64,000 nucleotides of DNA from the NCBI RefSeq assembly GCF_014251815.1, contig NZ_CP059202.1:62001-126000 (forward strand). The letters are read 5' to 3'. Below, in pieces: positions 36,205 through 44,332 of the stretch. A program made the translations under genes and the position numbers. The notes beneath the pieces were generated by a model, which did no database searches, was not told the DNA's origin, and saw nothing but the letters and a program-made list of their open reading frames with translations. The stretch comes from Blattabacterium cuenoti. GTDB lineage: Bacteria > Bacteroidota > Bacteroidia > Flavobacteriales > Blattabacteriaceae. Within the stretch, counting starts at the first letter, position 1, and each line of letters opens with the position of its first letter.

Positions 36205-37677
36205 ATGTTCCAATATTTTATTTTTAGTGGTATTTTTTTATTTTTTGAACATGTAATTCATATTCTAGGAACATGGAGGTTATATAAAAAATTGGGGATA
36301 AAATCTTGGAAAATTTTAATTCCTGTATATAATATTTTTGTTCTTTTAAAAATTTATAGAAGATCTATATGGTGGATTTTTCTATTGTTTATTCCATTAA
36401 CTAGTATCATGTTGATTTTCATTTTGTGGATGGATTTGATTTTCAATTTTTTAAAAAAAACGAAAAAAAATATTGTTTTATTTTTTTTATCTGCAGGATT
36501 ATATATTTATTACATAAATTTTTTTAAAAAAATTCAAATCCAAAAAACTGATAACATAAGAAAAAAAAAAGAAGATAATATAGGAATTTTATTAGCATTT
36601 ATTTTTTCTTTTATAACTCATACTTATGTAGTTCAACCTTTTGTCATTCCCACCTCTTCTATGGAAAGAACTTTATTGGTCGGAGATTTTATACTAGTCA
36701 GTAAAATTCATTATGGGTTACGAATGCCTATATCACCTATTTCTATACCTTTTACACACAATAATATTCTGGGAAATATAAAATCTTATATTTCTATTTT
36801 TAAATGGCCTTATTTTCGTTTTCCTTCCATTCAATCTGTGCAAAGAAACGATATAGTCGTTTTTAATTTTCCTAAAGATTCTAATCATAAGATAATAGAT
36901 AGAAAAGATCATTATATTAAACGTTGTATAGGATTACCAGGAGATTTAGTCTATATTAGAAAAGGTATTTTATTTGTGAATCATAAAAAAGAAAGACCTT
37001 TTTTAGAAAAGCAACAATCTTATTTGATTAAAACGGTAAATGTTCCTTTAAATATAGAATACCTGAAAGATAAAATGGATGTAAAAGATATTGAATATGT
37101 AGGAGAACAAAATGATGAATATTTCTATCAAATAATGTTAAATGAAGAAAAAGCAAATCAAATAAAAAATTTATTTGAAAATATGGTTTTTATAAAAAAA
37201 AATATTCTTCCTATTTATTTTAAAGAACATTGTATATTTCACACTGATTGGAATAGAGATTTTTTTGGCCCATTGCATATACCTAAAAAAGGCGAATTTT
37301 TGAAATTAGATAGAAAAAATATTCATATTTATGATGAAATTTTTACTTATGAAAAAGTTAAAAAATTCGATATAATTTCAAAAAAATTTTATAAGATAAA
37401 AAACAATTATTATTTTATGATGGGGGACAATAGACATAACTCATTTGATTCTCGTTATTGGGGTTTTGTTCCAGAAGATCATATAGTAGGAAAACCTATA
37501 TTTATATGGATGAGTATTGATTGGAATAGAGAAAATCCTTTAAATATATTAAACTGGAAATTTCGTGGGGATCGCATAATGAGAACAATAGATGGAAAAC
37601 ATTCTTATTTATCTTTATTTTTTTTATTTTCATTTGCATATTTAATTTATTTTTTGTTTCAAAACGATAAGTCATAA
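36205..37677 (+). CDS. lepB: Signal peptidase I (Bacteroidota long form)
   Basis: The 490-residue protease has three or four N-terminal membrane segments, the catalytic serine in [11 protein letters not shown] (Ser152), the lysine region [11 protein letters not shown] and the C-terminal box [16 protein letters not shown] then [11 protein letters not shown]. Between these is an insertion of well over 100 residues, giving the long form typical of Bacteroidota. It removes signal peptides from exported proteins at the inner membrane. It converges with the rhomboid gene, 2 bases apart. Confidence 0.94.
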   Translation: MFQYFIFSGIFLFFEHVIHILGTWRLYKKLGIKSWKILIPVYNIFVLLKIYRRSIWWIFLLFIPLTSIMLIFILWMDLIFNFLKKTKKNIVLFFLSAGLYIYYINFFKKIQIQKTDNIRKKKEDNIGILLAFIFSFITHTYVVQPFVIPTSSMERTLLVGDFILVSKIHYGLRMPISPISIPFTHNNILGNIKSYISIFKWPYFRFPSIQSVQRNDIVVFNFPKDSNHKIIDRKDHYIKRCIGLPGDLVYIRKGILFVNHKKERPFLEKQQSYLIKTVNVPLNIEYLKDKMDVKDIEYVGEQNDEYFYQIMLNEEKANQIKNLFENMVFIKKNILPIYFKEHCIFHTDWNRDFFGPLHIPKKGEFLKLDRKNIHIYDEIFTYEKVKKFDIISKKFYKIKNNYYFMMGDNRHNSFDSRYWGFVPEDHIVGKPIFIWMSIDWNRENPLNILNWKFRGDRIMRTIDGKHSYLSLFFLFSFAYLIYFLFQNDKS

Positions 37678-37679
37678 AA

Positions 37680-38378
37680 TCAATAAAAAGTTTCATTTCT
37701 CATAAAAATACTTCCTATTAAATATCCAGATAAAATTCCCCCAATATGAGCAAAATGTGCAACACCAGGAGCCAAATTGAGAACAGCAGAAATCAAGCTT
37801 CCCAAAATAAAAATAATCAAAGCTTTTCTAACTGCTATTGGAAAAGGAAAAGGTAAAATAAAAATTTTATGTTCCGGAAAGAATTTAGCAAAAGCCCCTA
37901 CGATTCCACTTATAGCTCCAGAAGCCCCCATCATAGGAGAATACATAGAACTATAAAGATTTATTTTTTGTTCTTCGTTTAAATAATCTAACATTTTTTT
38001 TGCTTGTGAAAAATCTAAAGTTTGAACAAAGTAATATAAAACACTAGTATTAAAAATAATTTGAAATAATGCAGCTAAAATACCTGATGAAAAATATATA
38101 ATCATAAATTTTTTGACTCCTAACAGGGTTTCAATTTGTCCTCCAAACATGAATAAAGCCAACATATTAAAAATTATATGCAAAAAAAGTCGTTGAGAAT
38201 GTACAAACATATGAGTCAAAATTTGATACAATTCAAATCGTTCGTCTAAAGGATGGTATAAAGAAAGAATACTTTCTATTTTATATTGTGAAAAAACAAA
38301 AGTAGCTGTATATACAAGTATATTAATACTAATTAAATGTTTGACAGCATCTGAATTGAAATTTGTATAAAAATTCAC
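37680..38378 (-). CDS. Rhomboid-family intramembrane serine protease
   Basis: The 232-residue membrane protein has about six helices with the catalytic serine in GASGAISG (Ser153) and histidine in HFAHIGG (His211), plus HIIFNMLALFMFG, the conserved His-Asn helix. It is a GlpG-type protease that cleaves within membranes; its substrate is unknown. It follows mutL by 3 bases on the minus strand. Confidence 0.93.
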   Translation of the reverse strand: MNFYTNFNSDAVKHLISINILVYTATFVFSQYKIESILSLYHPLDERFELYQILTHMFVHSQRLFLHIIFNMLALFMFGGQIETLLGVKKFMIIYFSSGILAALFQIIFNTSVLYYFVQTLDFSQAKKMLDYLNEEQKINLYSSMYSPMMGASGAISGIVGAFAKFFPEHKIFILPFPFPIAVRKALIIFILGSLISAVLNLAPGVAHFAHIGGILSGYLIGSIFMRNETFY

Positions 38379-38381
38379 TTT

Positions 38382-40109
38382 TTAAAAAATATTTTTGCTC
38401 AATACAAAAAATATGGGATCTCCTGAATAGGTATAATTTGGATTATGACAAGAAAATAAATCTTTAATTATACATTCCATTTTTTCAGGATATAATTTTG
38501 TTCCGTATTTTACAGATGCGGATTTAGATATAATATGAATAAGTTTTTTTTTATTATTTTTTTCTCCTTTGATAAAATTATATGTTACAATATTTTGAAT
38601 AATTCTAACTAACATATTTTTTTGTATATTTTCAGGGACAGAATATAAATAAACGAATTCATTACAAATATATAAATGAAATCCAAAATTGATCAAATCA
38701 TTTTTGATATTATTCAAAGAAATAGATTCTTCTTCAAAAAGTTTTACCTTTAAAGGAAAAAGAAATTGTTGACTAACAAAACTTTTTTTTCTTAGAAAAA
38801 ATTCAAATAATATGTTTTGATGCGCTCTATGTTGATCAACCAGTATTATATATTCATTATTGAACCCAAAAATTATATATTTTCTATTAATTTGTAGTGT
38901 TTTTATTTTTTTTTGATGAGAAACATAATGATAGAACTCATTTGTTAATTGAAAATTAGTATCATAATCAAATTCATTGATTTTATTTTGAATAATTTTT
39001 TCTTGATTAGCTTTATTAGTATTAGAAAGTTTATCATATAAATTATTTAATAAAAAACTTTTTTCAAATGATTTTCCAGATGAAAAAATATCATAGGTTT
39101 TCAATTCTTTGTTTATTACTTTATATTGATAAAATAACACGTTTTTAATTTCTTGTTGAATTATTTCACCAATAATTTTTTCTTCATCTAGCTTAACCTC
39201 TTTTTTTGTTGGATGGACGTTCCAATTTACTAAACTATAATCTAGGAAAATAAAAATAAAATAAGAAGCCGTCTTAAAATCTTTCAAAAAACCATCATAA
39301 GCATGAATAATTTTTTTATGCAAAAATAAATGCGTGACACAACGTTGATTCACCCATAAAAATTGATCTCCTTTTTTTGTAGAAACATCTGGAACGCTAA
39401 CAAATCCTTTTACAAGAATTTTATTTTTTTTAATAAAAATGGGAACTAAATTTTTCCTTTTATTATTAATAAATACATCCTTTATTCTTTCTATTAAAGA
39501 AGCCTTTTTAAAATAAAAAATAATTTTATTGTTATGATAAAAACGATACGTTATGTTTCTATGTGCCAATACAATTTTATAGAATTCATAAATAATATGT
39601 TGAAATTCTATACGAGAAGATCTTAAAAATTGTCTTCTCACAGGAAGTTTATAAAAAATATTTTTTACAGAAATTCTTGTGCCTTTCAGCATATTTATAG
39701 GGATTTCTTTTTTTATTTTTCCTTCTTCTATAAAAAGATGAATTCCTACTGAACTTTCTCTATTTTTAGTTTGAATTTCTAATTGAGAAATATGCGCTAT
39801 AGAAGCTAAAGCTTCTCCTCTAAATCCTTTTGTTTTAATTCTGAAAATATCATCATTTTTTTTAATTTTAGAAGTAGTATGTCTTTGAATACTCATTTTA
39901 GCATCATCAATACTCATTCCTATTCCATCATCCATTAATTGGATCAACGTTTTTCCTGAATCTTTGATAAAGATGTCAATGATTTTTGCATTTGCATCTA
40001 TTGCATTTTCCAAAAGCTCTCTTAAAACAGAAGAAGGACGTTGTATTACCTCTCCTGCAGCTATTTGCTGAATAACTTTTTCAGGCAAAAATTGAATAAT
40101 ATTTTTCAT
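38382..40109 (-). CDS. mutL: DNA mismatch repair protein MutL
   Basis: The 575-residue protein has the GHKL ATPase motifs ENAIDANA, DDGIGM and TKGFRGEALASIAHI, and the conserved IAAGEVIQRPSSV start. The C-terminal dimerisation domain is short. Where endonuclease-type MutL proteins carry DQHA-x2-E-x4-E this one reads DQHRAHQNILFE, with glutamine in place of the first motif glutamate, so nicking activity is uncertain. Its start overlaps ribH by 4 bases (ATGA). mutS is not in the window. Confidence 0.95.
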   Translation of the reverse strand: MKNIIQFLPEKVIQQIAAGEVIQRPSSVLRELLENAIDANAKIIDIFIKDSGKTLIQLMDDGIGMSIDDAKMSIQRHTTSKIKKNDDIFRIKTKGFRGEALASIAHISQLEIQTKNRESSVGIHLFIEEGKIKKEIPINMLKGTRISVKNIFYKLPVRRQFLRSSRIEFQHIIYEFYKIVLAHRNITYRFYHNNKIIFYFKKASLIERIKDVFINNKRKNLVPIFIKKNKILVKGFVSVPDVSTKKGDQFLWVNQRCVTHLFLHKKIIHAYDGFLKDFKTASYFIFIFLDYSLVNWNVHPTKKEVKLDEEKIIGEIIQQEIKNVLFYQYKVINKELKTYDIFSSGKSFEKSFLLNNLYDKLSNTNKANQEKIIQNKINEFDYDTNFQLTNEFYHYVSHQKKIKTLQINRKYIIFGFNNEYIILVDQHRAHQNILFEFFLRKKSFVSQQFLFPLKVKLFEEESISLNNIKNDLINFGFHLYICNEFVYLYSVPENIQKNMLVRIIQNIVTYNFIKGEKNNKKKLIHIISKSASVKYGTKLYPEKMECIIKDLFSCHNPNYTYSGDPIFFVLSKNIF

Positions 40110-40594
40110 TTTATAGATTTTCTAAATAAAGACATATATATAGCTGCTTTAGCACATTCTATTCCCTTATTTCCATTTTTTCCACCTGATCGATCAAAAG
40201 ATTGTTGTTGATTCCTATCAGAAAGAACACAAAATATAACAGGGACATCATATATTATATTAATATCTTTAATTCCATGCGAAATCGCTTGACATAAATA
40301 CTTAAAATGATGAGTTTCTCCTTGTATTAGAGAGCCTATTGCAATGATTGAATCAAAATTGCAACTATGAGCTATTTTTTTAGAAGAATAAATTAATTCA
40401 TAACTTCCAGGAACTTCCCAAGTTTTTATTTTTTCTTTTACAACCCCTAATTCAATTAAAGTATCATAAGCTCCTTTATATAACCTATTTGTAATTTCCC
40501 TATTCCATAAAGAAACAATAATAGCAAATTTCAAATTTGCATTTTTTATTTTTTTTTTATCGAATGAATAAACAGAATCTGTTTTCATAAACAT
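40106..40594 (-). CDS. ribH: 6,7-dimethyl-8-ribityllumazine synthase
   Basis: The 162-residue protein has the lumazine-synthase pattern: SLWNREI near the N-terminus, WEVPGSYELI, AIGSLIQGETHHFKYLC with the catalytic histidine, and the VPVIFCVLSDRNQQQ segment. It makes the last intermediate before riboflavin and assembles into icosahedral or pentameric shells in this family. It overlaps mutL by 4 bases and follows the TPR gene by 3. Confidence 0.95.
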   Translation of the reverse strand: MFMKTDSVYSFDKKKIKNANLKFAIIVSLWNREITNRLYKGAYDTLIELGVVKEKIKTWEVPGSYELIYSSKKIAHSCNFDSIIAIGSLIQGETHHFKYLCQAISHGIKDINIIYDVPVIFCVLSDRNQQQSFDRSGGKNGNKGIECAKAAIYMSLFRKSIK

Positions 40595-40597
40595 AAT

Positions 40598-41209
40598 TTA
40601 TAATTTATTATCAATAAACATAAGATACTTTTCTACGTTTTTTTTATACAAAAAAAAAGGATACTTCTTTTCTATTTTTTCTAGAAAATGTTTAGAATCT
40701 TTATATTTTCCTATATAAAAATTTAATAATGCTGCTTTATAATAATAAAGAGGAGTCGTAATTTCATTTTCTCTTATATTTGCTGCTATAATATAATTTT
40801 TTAAGGCTTCCTTTTCATTTTTTATTTGAGTGAAAGCGTCTCCTATTATACCGTATTTTATAGAAGATATAATTTTATCTTTTGCTGAAAAACTTTTCAT
40901 CATTTTTATGGATTCTTTATAATCACCCAGTTTATAATAGCAAATTCCAGCATAAAACTTAGATATATTTCCTGCTTTAGTAAAATAAAATTTAGAAGCT
41001 ACTCCCAAAAATCCTAAATAATTTCTTTTATTATTTTTTCTATTTAAGGCTTTCTCTATAAATCCTTGATATAAAAACTGTTGAGCTTTATTCAATTCTT
41101 TCCCCGCTTTTATTTCTGATGGATATAAAAAAAGTATCTTTAATAAAAAAAACGCGATAAATATTATGATTATAAATATGATAGAAAAAAAAATTGTATT
41201 TCTTTTCAT
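40598..41209 (-). CDS. Membrane-anchored TPR-like protein
   Basis: The 203-residue protein has one N-terminal membrane helix (IFFSIIFIIIIFIAFFLL) and then TPR-like helical pairs (YAGICYYKLGDYKESIKMM, AALLNFYIGKYKDSKHFL). It resembles the YfgM-type tetratricopeptide proteins that Bacteroidota encode near ribH. The function is not known from sequence; chaperone-like or complex-assembly roles at the membrane are usual for this architecture. Confidence 0.75.
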   Translation of the reverse strand: MKRNTIFFSIIFIIIIFIAFFLLKILFLYPSEIKAGKELNKAQQFLYQGFIEKALNRKNNKRNYLGFLGVASKFYFTKAGNISKFYAGICYYKLGDYKESIKMMKSFSAKDKIISSIKYGIIGDAFTQIKNEKEALKNYIIAANIRENEITTPLYYYKAALLNFYIGKYKDSKHFLEKIEKKYPFFLYKKNVEKYLMFIDNKL

Positions 41210-41272
41210 GTCATGAATTTCAATTATATATTATTATAAATTTAATTTTTTTCACTTTAACATACATCATCT

Positions 41273-42601
41273 TCATTTTTTTCTTATGACTTCTATAGTT
41301 TTTATTCTTTTATGATTTATGCTTTTTATAATAAATGAATAATTTGAGAAATTTATTTTTTGTTTTCTTTTGGGAAATTCTTTATTTATTTCCATAATAA
41401 ACCCTCCTAAAGTATCTGCATCTCCTTTTTGATTTTCAAAAAAAACCTCCTCTTCTTCTTTAAGATCCATAATACGATAGAAATTAATTAAAGATGTTTT
41501 TCCATCAAATAAATAATCATTTTGGTTTAATTTGGAATAGGACATGTCTTCTTCATCAAATTCATCAATAATGTCTCCTACTATTTCTTCAATTACATCT
41601 TCAAGGGTTACTAATCCAGACGTACCTCCATACTCATCCACCACAATAGCTAAATGTATTTTTCTTTTTTTAAAATCGCTTAAAAGATCATCTATCTTTT
41701 TTTTTTCTGGAACAAAAAAAGGACTATGAATCAATCTATTCCATTTAAAATTCTTGTCATAAAGAAACGGAAGTAGGTCTTTAGCAAAAAGAACCCCTTC
41801 TATGTCATCAATACTATCTTTATATATAGGAATCCTAGAATATCCTTGATTACGAACCAATTCTAATACATCATGATAATTAATATTGCTATTTAAAGCG
41901 AACATATCTATTCTAGGGGTCATAATCTGATGTGTTTCTGTATTTCCAAAATCAACAATTCTTTGCAAAAACTGACGTTCTTTAATATTTTTATGATTTG
42001 AAGACGTAATTTTTAAAGCTTTTGAAAGCTGATCTACAGAAATGTAATTTTTCTTTTTTATTATGATTTTTTCTATAAATTTTGAAATAAAAATTATGAT
42101 TTTACTGATGGGATCTAATATTTTGCTAAGAATCATTAATGATTTTGCCATAAAAAAAGCAAAACGTAAATTATTTTTACTAGCATATATTTTAGGTATA
42201 ATTTCCCCAAATAAAAGTAAAATAAAAGTAAGAACTACTACCTCTAAAAAAAAATCAATGGGAATATGAATTTTTTTATAAAAAATAAAATATTTGTTTT
42301 GCAAAAATTCTGTTATCAAATAAGAGCTTAATATGATAATTCCAATATTAGAAAAGTTATTAGATATTAATATTGTTGCCAATAGCTTTTTTTTTTCTTT
42401 TAGGATTTTAAACACAATATTCCCTTTATAAGAGTTTTTTTTTCTCTCTTTGTCAAGAGTTTTTTTTTCAATACAAAAAAAAGCAGTTTCTGATCCAGAT
42501 ATTAGTGCAGAAAATAATAATAGTATTATTATTAGTGCAAAATAAAAAACTAAATAGAAGGTTTTTTCTAAAAAAACATTCGTCGAAGATTCTTTTTCCA
42601 A
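41273..42601 (-). CDS. gldE: DUF21/CBS/CorC-domain membrane protein (GldE-like)
   Basis: The 442-residue protein has an N-terminal DUF21 membrane domain (LLLFSALISGSETAFFCIEKK is the hallmark, residues about 22-42), a CBS pair (ETHQIMTPRIDMF, GYSRIPIYKDSIDDIEGVLFAKDLLPF, and IHLAIVVDEYGGTSGLVTLEDVIEEIVGDI), and a CorC/HlyC C-terminal domain. That layout is shared by CNNM/CorB magnesium transporters and the gliding protein GldE. In Flavobacteriia the GldE name is customary, but in an immobile symbiont ion or envelope roles are more likely; gldE is a tentative symbol. Confidence 0.78.
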   Translation of the reverse strand: MEKESSTNVFLEKTFYLVFYFALIIILLLFSALISGSETAFFCIEKKTLDKERKKNSYKGNIVFKILKEKKKLLATILISNNFSNIGIIILSSYLITEFLQNKYFIFYKKIHIPIDFFLEVVVLTFILLLFGEIIPKIYASKNNLRFAFFMAKSLMILSKILDPISKIIIFISKFIEKIIIKKKNYISVDQLSKALKITSSNHKNIKERQFLQRIVDFGNTETHQIMTPRIDMFALNSNINYHDVLELVRNQGYSRIPIYKDSIDDIEGVLFAKDLLPFLYDKNFKWNRLIHSPFFVPEKKKIDDLLSDFKKRKIHLAIVVDEYGGTSGLVTLEDVIEEIVGDIIDEFDEEDMSYSKLNQNDYLFDGKTSLINFYRIMDLKEEEEVFFENQKGDADTLGGFIMEINKEFPKRKQKINFSNYSFIIKSINHKRIKTIEVIRKK

Positions 42602-42688
42602 TAGATTAAATTTTGATAATAATTTTTATAAAAAAAATGAAAAATTTATCGTCATAAAAAATGGATTTTAAATTCATGTTAGAGTTCA

Positions 42689-43741
42689 TCAAATCATTTT
42701 TTCATGTTTTAAAAATAAAATAATAGGACGTGGAAAAGGATACTCTACTATTTGATTAGGTTGGATAAAAAAAAAATTATCAAAAAATTTATTTTTCTTT
42801 AAATCTTGTAAAGTTTCACAACTAAGAAATCGAATTGATAAAACTTGATGGGTAAGTTTGTGTTCAATTTTATAAATTGAAGTATTATAAATTACTATTT
42901 GAAATATTTTACAAATTTTATCTATTATTTCATGAATTGAAAGATTTTTTTTTGATTCTATTAAAGGAAAATCATAAAGACCCTTCCATATATCTTTATT
43001 TAATCTTTTGCTTAAACAAATATTATTGTTACGATCACGTATGAAAATATAATAAAAAAATCTGTGTTTTATAAATTTTTTTATTTTTTTTACAGGTAAT
43101 TTATGTACAGTTCCATTTCGAAGGGAAAAACAAGAATTTTTAACTGGACATAATAAACATTTAGGGTTTTTTGGAATACATAAAATAGAACCTAAGTCCA
43201 TAATTGCTTGATTAAAAATTCCTGGACGTTCAAAATCCATGATTTTTGAAACAATAACCCGAAGCATATTTTTTGTAGTAGTAGATGTAATATCATTGGA
43301 TATTCCAAAATATCTGGAAAATACTCTACAAGCATTTCCATCAATAGCAGGTATAATTTCATGAAAACATATAGATGCAATAGCTGCTCCTGTATACGGT
43401 CCTATTCCTTTATATTTTATTAATTCTTGATATTTTACTGGAAAAAAATTTTTTCCATTTTTTAATTCTTTAGCAAAAGAATGTAAATATTTTGCTCTAG
43501 AATAATACCCCAATCCTTCCCACTTTTTTAACACATCTTTCTCCTCTGCTTGAGCTAGTTTTTCTAAGTTTGGAAATTTTCTTATAAAATTTAAATAAGA
43601 CTTTATTATGGTTTTTGAAACTCTTGTTTGTTGCAACATAAACTCTGAAACTAATATATAATATGGATTTTTAGTTTCTCTCCAAGGAAGTTTTCTATAG
43701 TTTTTCTTGTACCAATTTATTATTTTTTTTGAAAAACCCAT
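42689..43741 (-). CDS. mutY: A/G-specific adenine DNA glycosylase MutY
   Basis: The 350-residue enzyme has catalytic glutamate in SEFMLQQTRV, helix-hairpin-helix GIGPYTGAAIAS, catalytic aspartate in AIDGNACRVFSRYFG, and the 4Fe-4S ligands C-x6-C-x2-C-x5-C ending CLLCPVKNSC. A C-terminal NUDIX-like domain for 8-oxoG recognition follows. It removes adenine opposite 8-oxoguanine, limiting G-to-T change. It diverges from the HU gene. Confidence 0.95.
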   Translation of the reverse strand: MGFSKKIINWYKKNYRKLPWRETKNPYYILVSEFMLQQTRVSKTIIKSYLNFIRKFPNLEKLAQAEEKDVLKKWEGLGYYSRAKYLHSFAKELKNGKNFFPVKYQELIKYKGIGPYTGAAIASICFHEIIPAIDGNACRVFSRYFGISNDITSTTTKNMLRVIVSKIMDFERPGIFNQAIMDLGSILCIPKNPKCLLCPVKNSCFSLRNGTVHKLPVKKIKKFIKHRFFYYIFIRDRNNNICLSKRLNKDIWKGLYDFPLIESKKNLSIHEIIDKICKIFQIVIYNTSIYKIEHKLTHQVLSIRFLSCETLQDLKKNKFFDNFFFIQPNQIVEYPFPRPIILFLKHEKMI

Positions 43742-43804
43742 ATGTTTTTAATTTTAAAGCAATTTATGCCTATTTATAAAAAATTGGTATATTTAGGAAA
43801 CCGA

Positions 43805-43824
43805 ATCGAATTTTGTTATTCGAT
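43805..43824. promoter_or_regulatory. Inverted repeat upstream of the HU gene
   Basis: ATCGAAT and ATTCGAT form a perfect 7-base inverted repeat around TTTGTT, 13 bases before the HU ATG, in the gap shared with divergent mutY. It may be a regulator site or a 5' untranslated hairpin. Stems of this size are expected by chance in a window this large, so the case is weak. Confidence 0.25.
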
Positions 43825-43837
43825 ATAATGATTTAAC

Positions 43838-44131
43838 ATGACAAAAGCAGATATAATAACAGAAATCATATCAGAGACTGGATCTGAGAGAGTTGATACG
43901 CAGAAGGTGATAGAAACATTTATGAAAAAAATAAAACAAAGTTTAACGTCGGGGGAAAATGTTTATTTAAGAGGATTCGGATCATTTATTATTAAATATC
44001 GAGCGAAAAAACTGGGACGTCATATATCCAAAGATATGTCTATTGTAATTCCTGCGCATAATATACCGGCATTTAAACCTGCAAAATCTTTTACAGAACT
44101 AGTGAAAAAAAATGTTCCTATAAAGAAATAA
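43838..44131 (+). CDS. HU/IHF-family DNA-binding protein
   Basis: The 97-residue protein has the HU fold: TKADIITEIISETGSERVDTQKVIETFMKKIK, the GENVYLRGFGSFIIKYRAKKLGR beta region with arms, and the AHNIPAFKPAKSFTELVK C-terminus, including the conserved proline that intercalates in DNA. It compacts and bends DNA. Sequence does not decide between HU and IHF naming. Confidence 0.95.
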   Translation: MTKADIITEIISETGSERVDTQKVIETFMKKIKQSLTSGENVYLRGFGSFIIKYRAKKLGRHISKDMSIVIPAHNIPAFKPAKSFTELVKKNVPIKK

Positions 44132-44177
44132 ATAAAAACGGGAATATAATGAATCAAAAAATTACTAAATAAAAATT

Positions 44178-44267
44178 ATGCCAAACGGAAAAAAAAGAAA
44201 AAGACGTAAGATAGCAACTCATAAAAGAAAAAAAAGAAATAGGAAAAATAGGCATAAAAAGAAATAA
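44178..44267 (+). CDS. 29-residue highly basic peptide, possible small ribosomal protein
   Basis: An ATG at 44178 opens a 29-codon frame ending in TAA. The product begins MPNGKKRKRR and ends NRKNRHKKK; about two thirds of its residues are Lys, Arg or His. Its spacing of basic residues around a His-Lys (ATHKRKKR) resembles the mycobacterial bS22 and mitochondrial mS38 (COX24/AURKAIP1) tail. It lies between HU and rng in the same direction with an A-rich upstream. I believe equivalent tiny genes occur elsewhere in Bacteroidota but cannot check. The ribosomal role is inference. Confidence 0.7.
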   Translation: MPNGKKRKRRKIATHKRKKRNRKNRHKKK

Positions 44268-44332
44268 TAATTTTTTTTCAAAAAAATTAATCTATTGTAA
44301 TTTCTACAAACTTTTTTTCCTTGTTTTTGTGT

